Assembly (NCBI GenBank): GCA_021390615.1
Contig: JAJEJU010000025.1
Coordinates: forward strand, 1,612,001-1,676,000
Direction: 5' to 3'
From: Rhodanobacteraceae bacterium ZG21-1
GTDB lineage: Bacteria > Pseudomonadota > Gammaproteobacteria > Xanthomonadales > Rhodanobacteraceae
Length of the DNA: 64,000 nucleotides
Under the pieces are notes generated by a model, which ran no database searches, had not been told where the DNA came from, and worked only from the letters and a program-made list of their open reading frames with translations. Position 1 is the first letter of the stretch, and each line of letters opens with the position of its first letter. The position numbers and the translations under genes were made by a program. Positions 60,014-64,000 of the stretch are shown here, one piece after another.

Positions 60014-60784
60014 ATGCCTATCGATCGCCGCGAATTTCTCCTGCTTGGCGCGAGCGCCGCCGCCCTGAGCGTTGCTCCGCTCGCGCTGCGCGCCCGCCCC
60101 CTGGCCAGGCACGGCATCCAGGCGATCCTGTTCGATGCCTTCCCGATCTTCGATACGCGCAGCATCACGGCGCTGGCCGAGCACCTGTTTCCCGACCAGG
60201 GCGCCGCACTGATCGCGGCCTGGCGCACACGGCAATTCGAATACCAGTGGCTGCGCGCGCTGTCGAACCGCTACGCGGATTTCTGGCAGCTCACCGGGGA
60301 CAGCCTGGCCTTCGCCTGCGCCTCGCTGCGGCTTGCATTGAATGACGATGCGCGCCGGCAGCTGATGGAAGCCCATCGCCGCCTCAAGGCCTGGCCCGAC
60401 GTGCCCGACGCATTGCAGACGCTGCGGCAGGCGGGCCTGCGGCTCGGCTTCCTCTCCAACATGACGCGCGACATGCTCGATGCCAATATCCGCAGCGCCG
60501 GACTCGAAGGCCAGTTCGAGCACGTGCTCAGCAGCGACCAGGTCGGCAGCTACAAACCCGATCCGCGGGCGTACAGGATCGGTCTCGATGCGCTCGGGCT
60601 GCAACGCTCGCAGATTCTCTTCGCCGCCTTCGCCGGCTGGGATGCAGCCGGGGCCAAGGCCTTCGGCTATCCCTGCTTCTGGGTCAACCGCATGCAGGCG
60701 CCTCGCGAGGAACTGGGCGTCACGCCCGACGCGACCGGCCATGACTTGAACGAGCTGGCGAGCTTCGTCATGCGTACCGGATAG
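60014..60784 (+). CDS. Tat-exported haloacid dehalogenase-like (HAD type II) protein
   Basis: A 256-residue protein with a Tat signal (DRREFLLLGASAAALS). The HAD fold is intact: LFDAFPIFDTRS with the nucleophile Asp, LGFLSNMTRDM (Ser-Asn), and SYKPDPRAY (Lys). L-2-haloacid dehalogenases carry SSNAWD at the next loop; here it reads AFAGWD, so the Ser and Asn that form the active site are lost while the Asp remains. It may be a phosphatase-like or non-dehalogenase relative. No partner gene nearby. Confidence 0.82.
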   Translation: MPIDRREFLLLGASAAALSVAPLALRARPLARHGIQAILFDAFPIFDTRSITALAEHLFPDQGAALIAAWRTRQFEYQWLRALSNRYADFWQLTGDSLAFACASLRLALNDDARRQLMEAHRRLKAWPDVPDALQTLRQAGLRLGFLSNMTRDMLDANIRSAGLEGQFEHVLSSDQVGSYKPDPRAYRIGLDALGLQRSQILFAAFAGWDAAGAKAFGYPCFWVNRMQAPREELGVTPDATGHDLNELASFVMRTG

Positions 60785-60940
60785 CGCCGGCGCGATCGCT
60801 TGCAGGCGGTATGACGCCCGCTGACGAAGCCACTGCCGCTCCATGGAAACTGCCTGGCCGCGGCGCCAATTCCATGTTGTTTCAGTACCCGATCAAGCCA
60901 GCCGGATGCAGCCTGAACTCGATCGCAGACGCATGCAGCG

Positions 60941-61408
60941 TCACTGCCAGTGGCAATGATCCCCTTCTTCCATCGCATCCATCGCCTGGATGAAGCCGTA
61001 GGTCTTGCCGCTCTTGCGGTTGCGATAGTCGAAATTGACGACGATCGCGCCCTGGTACGTCAACGTGTACTCGCCGGTGACTTCGCCCTTGAGCACCTCG
61101 ACCCAGACTTCGGTGTATTGCCACGGCCGCCCCTTGGCCAGCTCCTCGCCCTCGGACGACTTGAGCACCAGCGGGATCACCGACTTCGAGGAGCCATACC
61201 TGACGTAGGCGCCACGCCAGTCCGAATCGGTGTCGGAGAGCCAGTGGAATTCCAGCTGCGTCGGATGCGCGCCCACGCCTTTCAGGCAGAGGTAGTCGCC
61301 CTTGCTTGGCGTGGCCGCCAACGCCAGCGGAGCGGCGAACAGGCAGGCGATGGCGAGGGCAGCCTTGGCCGCGGTGCGATGCATGGCAGCAGATGCGCTG
61401 TGCCTCAT
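60941..61408 (-). CDS. Small exported protein coupled to the S9 peptidase
   Basis: A 155-residue protein. The start at 61408 overlaps the peptidase stop (ATGA); a Met eight codons later (61384) opens the signal peptide (TAAKAALAIACLFAAPLALA). The mature part has two Cys (YLCLKGVGA and DHCHW) that may pair, and beta-rich stretches such as GEYTLTYQGAIVVNFDYRN. No domain recognised. Coupling suggests it serves the peptidase or is cotranslated with it. Confidence 0.72.
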   Translation of the reverse strand: MRHSASAAMHRTAAKAALAIACLFAAPLALAATPSKGDYLCLKGVGAHPTQLEFHWLSDTDSDWRGAYVRYGSSKSVIPLVLKSSEGEELAKGRPWQYTEVWVEVLKGEVTGEYTLTYQGAIVVNFDYRNRKSGKTYGFIQAMDAMEEGDHCHWQ

Positions 61409-63732
61409 GGCGTCGGCGACGCCTTCATCGCGTACTCCTTCGGCGGCGTGTCGCCGGCCAGGTAGCGCACGAAGTAGTCCCAGCGCCGGCGCGCCATGTA
61501 CTGCGCGGCGGCGCCGTAACCGTGGTGCGCGTTGGGAATCATGATCAGGTCGAAATCCTTGTTCGCCTTGATCAGCGCATCGACCACCAGCAAGGTGTTG
61601 GACGGCGGCACGTTGTCGTCCATGGTGCCGTGCGCCAGCAGCAGATGACCCTTGAGGTTCTTGGCGTAGCTCGCGTTGGCCTGGCTGTCGTAGTTGCTGC
61701 TGCCGTCCGGCTGCTTCACCAGCAGGCCCTGCCACTTCTCCGCCCAGTCGTCCTCGTAGTTGCGGTTGTCGTGATTGCCGCTCTCGGCGATGCCGACCTT
61801 GAAGAAGTCCGGGTAGTGGAACAGCGCGCCCACGGTGGCGTTGCCGCCGCCGGAATGGCCCCAGATGCCGACGCGGTCGAGGTCGATCCACGCATAGCGC
61901 TGGCCCAGTTCTTTGATTGCAGCCACCTGGTCGGGCAGCGTGTTGTCGGCGATGTTCTTGAAATAGGCGTCGTGGAAAGCCTTGGAGCGCCACGGCGTGC
62001 CCATGCCGTCGATGGCCACCACGATGAAGCCCAGTTCGGCCAGCGCCTGGTTGTCGCCCTGCGCCGGCATGAACTCGAAGCCGCGCACCGAGCCGGTCTG
62101 CGGACCGGGATAGATGTAGTCGACGATCGGATACTTGCGCTTGGGATCGAACCGGGTCGGCTTGAACAGCAGGCCGTACAGGTCGGTCTTGCCGTCGCGC
62201 GCCTTCACCGTGATCTGCTGTGGCGGCTGCCAGCCGCTGGCACGCAGGCGCGACAGATCGCCCTTGGCCAGAGTCGCCGCGACGCGCCCGTCGTCCATGC
62301 CGCGCACCACCGCGATGGGCGCGGTGTCGCTGGTGGAATAGCGATCCGCGAACCAGCGTCCGTCCGGCGAGACGTCGACGTCGTGGTCGGCCGCCTCCGG
62401 GGTCAGCCGCACTGGCTGGCCGCCGTCGAAGCCGACCTTGTAGAACTGCTGGTAGTAGGGATGCACGCCTTGCTCGCGGCCGACGCCGCGAAACCACAGC
62501 GTGCGGCTTTTGTCGTCCACCCGCAGCACCTGGGTGACGTTGCCTTTGCCGCCGGTGATGGCACGCTTGAGCTTGCCGCTGCCGAGGTCGTAGAGGTAGA
62601 GCTGGCCCCAGCCGCTGCGCTCGCTGAACCAGATCACCTCGTTGGACTGCGGCAGGTACTGCCAGTTGACCTTGTCGTTGCCGCTCTCGAAATAGGTGGC
62701 GACTTTTTCGTCGAACACCTCGCGCACCGCGCCGCTGTCGGCATCGGCCACGCGGAACCATTCGTGGGTGTGGTCGCGCGAGGTGGAGACGAAGGCCAGC
62801 GTGCGTCCGTCAGGCGCCCACTGCACGTCGTCCCAGCCGCCGTCCGGGCCGCAGCTGACGTCGTCGCACAGGCTGGAGCGGTGTTGGTCAGGCGGCATCT
62901 TCAGGCGCAGCACGCGATGGCCGGCGACGTCGATGATCACGCGCTCGATCATGGTCACGTCCCGGTCGCCCACCAGCGGGTATTTCCAGATCTCCACCTT
63001 GGGATGGCCGACGTTGGTGCTGACCAGGGCCATCTCGCCGGTCTTGCGCTGGTCCTGCTGGAAGGTGGCGATGCGCTTCGAATCGGGCGACCACACCAGG
63101 ATCGCCTGGTCGGTGTGCTTCCAGCCGGCGTTGTCGGTGGCGTAGCCGTAGTTCTCCACGCCGTCGGTGGTGAGCTGGGTCTCCTGGCCGCTGGCGACGT
63201 CGCGCAGCCACAGGTTCCAGTGGCGGATGAAGGCTTCGCTGCGGCCATCCGGCGAGAGCACGCCGGGCTCGGCGTCCTGCTTGTCGCGCCGCTGGCAGAC
63301 GCCGGCGGCGTCGAGCCGGCAGACATAGTGGTCGTCGCCCTTGCCGGCGATCTGCCAGGCGCCGTCGGGAGCCTGCGCGATCTCGCTCAGCGGCAACTTG
63401 GCCGCGTCCACCGACTTGCCGCTGAGCTTGGCCAGCGCGGCGGCCAGCTTGGCCTGGTCGAACAGCGCCACGGCCTTGCCGCCGGCAACGTCCATGCGCA
63501 GGTAGTGGTCGCCGCCCGCATCGTGTTCGGCGTACCAGAGCTGATCCGGGGCCAGCCAGCCGAGTTTGGTGACGACGTGGTCGACCAGCGGCGCGGTGTT
63601 ATAGCCCATGAAGCGCTCGGCGCGCGCATAGTCTTCGGTGCTCAGCGTCGCGCCCTGCGCGGCCGCAACGCCGACATGCAGGGCCAGCGCGGCCACTGCC
63701 GATCGGAGCACGGCGCTCTTGGTCAGATTCAT
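61405..63732 (-). CDS. S9 family peptidase (dipeptidyl-peptidase IV type), exported
   Basis: A 775-residue periplasmic serine peptidase. A signal peptide (SAVLRSAVAALALHVGVAAA) precedes a beta-propeller domain (~40-510) with repeated VWSPDSKRI-type blades. The hydrolase domain follows, with nucleophile Ser627 in GHSGGG, the catalytic Asp in GTMDDNVPP, and His737 in AHHGYG. The DPP-IV subfamily removes X-Pro dipeptides. GGGAGC stands before the ATG at 63732. Confidence 0.94.
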   Translation of the reverse strand: MNLTKSAVLRSAVAALALHVGVAAAQGATLSTEDYARAERFMGYNTAPLVDHVVTKLGWLAPDQLWYAEHDAGGDHYLRMDVAGGKAVALFDQAKLAAALAKLSGKSVDAAKLPLSEIAQAPDGAWQIAGKGDDHYVCRLDAAGVCQRRDKQDAEPGVLSPDGRSEAFIRHWNLWLRDVASGQETQLTTDGVENYGYATDNAGWKHTDQAILVWSPDSKRIATFQQDQRKTGEMALVSTNVGHPKVEIWKYPLVGDRDVTMIERVIIDVAGHRVLRLKMPPDQHRSSLCDDVSCGPDGGWDDVQWAPDGRTLAFVSTSRDHTHEWFRVADADSGAVREVFDEKVATYFESGNDKVNWQYLPQSNEVIWFSERSGWGQLYLYDLGSGKLKRAITGGKGNVTQVLRVDDKSRTLWFRGVGREQGVHPYYQQFYKVGFDGGQPVRLTPEAADHDVDVSPDGRWFADRYSTSDTAPIAVVRGMDDGRVAATLAKGDLSRLRASGWQPPQQITVKARDGKTDLYGLLFKPTRFDPKRKYPIVDYIYPGPQTGSVRGFEFMPAQGDNQALAELGFIVVAIDGMGTPWRSKAFHDAYFKNIADNTLPDQVAAIKELGQRYAWIDLDRVGIWGHSGGGNATVGALFHYPDFFKVGIAESGNHDNRNYEDDWAEKWQGLLVKQPDGSSNYDSQANASYAKNLKGHLLLAHGTMDDNVPPSNTLLVVDALIKANKDFDLIMIPNAHHGYGAAAQYMARRRWDYFVRYLAGDTPPKEYAMKASPTP

Positions 63733-63893
63733 GCTTGCTCCCATCGTTGGTCAGGATCGGCTGCGCGCCGCGTGCGTGCGGCGGTCCACGGGAGATTTTA
63801 ACCGATGCGCCGCGCGCGACCGGCGGCCGGCCTGCTGCCAGACGCGCGCCGCTCTGCCATGCTTGCGCGCTTCCCCGCCCGCGATGCCATGCC

Positions 63894-64000
63894 ATGAAGC
63901 CAAGCACCCCCGAAGCCCGTCTGCTCGAGATGGTCTTTCCCGATCACGCCAACCATCTCGGCACCTTGTTCGGCGGCCAGGCGCTGGCGTGGATGGACAA
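63894..64000 (+). CDS. Acyl-CoA thioesterase, YciA-like hotdog fold (partial, N-terminal)
   Basis: Only the first ~35 codons are present. The segment LLEMVFPDHANHLGTLFGG followed by QALAWMD is diagnostic of the YciA/BACH-type thioesterases, including the catalytic-region NHLGTLFGG. The gene runs past the window end. ATG 63894 is one of several near ATGs; the MKPSTPEA start fits the family best. Confidence 0.85.
   Translation, partial: MKPSTPEARLLEMVFPDHANHLGTLFGGQALAWMD

Noticed and set aside
1-64000. tRNA, rRNA, insertion sequences, prophage or integrase
   Set aside because: I looked for conserved words and for transposase/integrase motifs on both strands and found none; a dedicated tRNA search could still find a missed one.

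Overview
The window is a high-GC, gene-dense bacterial chromosome segment with no rRNA, tRNA, phage or insertion sequence that I can recognise. Gene content (UbiE, PlsB, Rep, a TonB-dependent receptor, tandem S10 and S9 exported peptidases, lipocalin-like and DUF885 proteins) and several -10-like hexamers placed so that transcripts would be leaderless suggest a gammaproteobacterium of the Xanthomonadales/Lysobacterales, most like the Rhodanobacteraceae (Dyella, Rhodanobacter, Frateuria relatives). This placement is inference from gene style, not from a marker comparison.

Layout. 1-2.9 kb: minus-strand end of a CPA1 Na+/H+ antiporter, an SDR and a fatty-acid desaturase. 3.0-6.4 kb: four overlapping genes for a Gld-like ABC-2 exporter (ATPase, permease, GldG-like and DUF4340-like). 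6.5-9.4 kb: gnd, a VOC protein and mutM. 9.5-15.0 kb, minus strand: exported and hypothetical proteins, thymidine kinase lacking most zinc ligands, two tandem Sel1-like exported paralogues and a flavin-dependent halogenase-like enzyme. 15.2-25.5 kb: rep, a large TonB-dependent receptor (minus), an AI-2E/PerM family permease (minus), a class C acid phosphatase lipoprotein and plsB.

25.5-33.0 kb: after a short-repeat array, a LysR gene diverges from a six-gene operon: ACAD10/11-type acyl-CoA dehydrogenase, APH-like kinase, histidine phosphatase, two SDRs and a prostaglandin-reductase-like MDR. Its first two genes look like the separate halves of the ACAD10/11 system and resemble LvaC/LvaA, so the operon may degrade 4-hydroxy fatty acids. 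33.0-34.1 kb is a low-GC patch with a GNAT gene. 34.1-37.8 kb (minus) is a translationally coupled operon for a DsrE-like protein, a periplasmic binding protein, a c4-type dihaem cytochrome and a TsdA-like thiosulfate dehydrogenase. The binding-protein gene carries a ~51-bp repeat near both ends, tandemly amplified at its 3' end, which encodes a repeated SMDGQVPRT module.

38.2-47.2 kb: an exported amidohydrolase, ubiE with an SDR-DoxX fusion and DUF2269 protein, small exported proteins, a Pr6Pr membrane protein, GST, cupin and EamA exporter, and a divergent Lrp/AsnC regulator. 47.6-54.0 kb: two tandem S10 serine carboxypeptidases, a Tat-exported AcpA-type phosphatase/phospholipase and a WGR-like/ankyrin/PDZ protein. 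54.5-63.7 kb: a DUF885 hydrolase, two lipocalin-like proteins flanking an exported methyltransferase-fold protein, a LysR gene with a perfect operator-like dyad, a Tat-exported HAD dehalogenase-like protein, and an S9 peptidase coupled to a small exported protein. The window ends in an acyl-CoA thioesterase.
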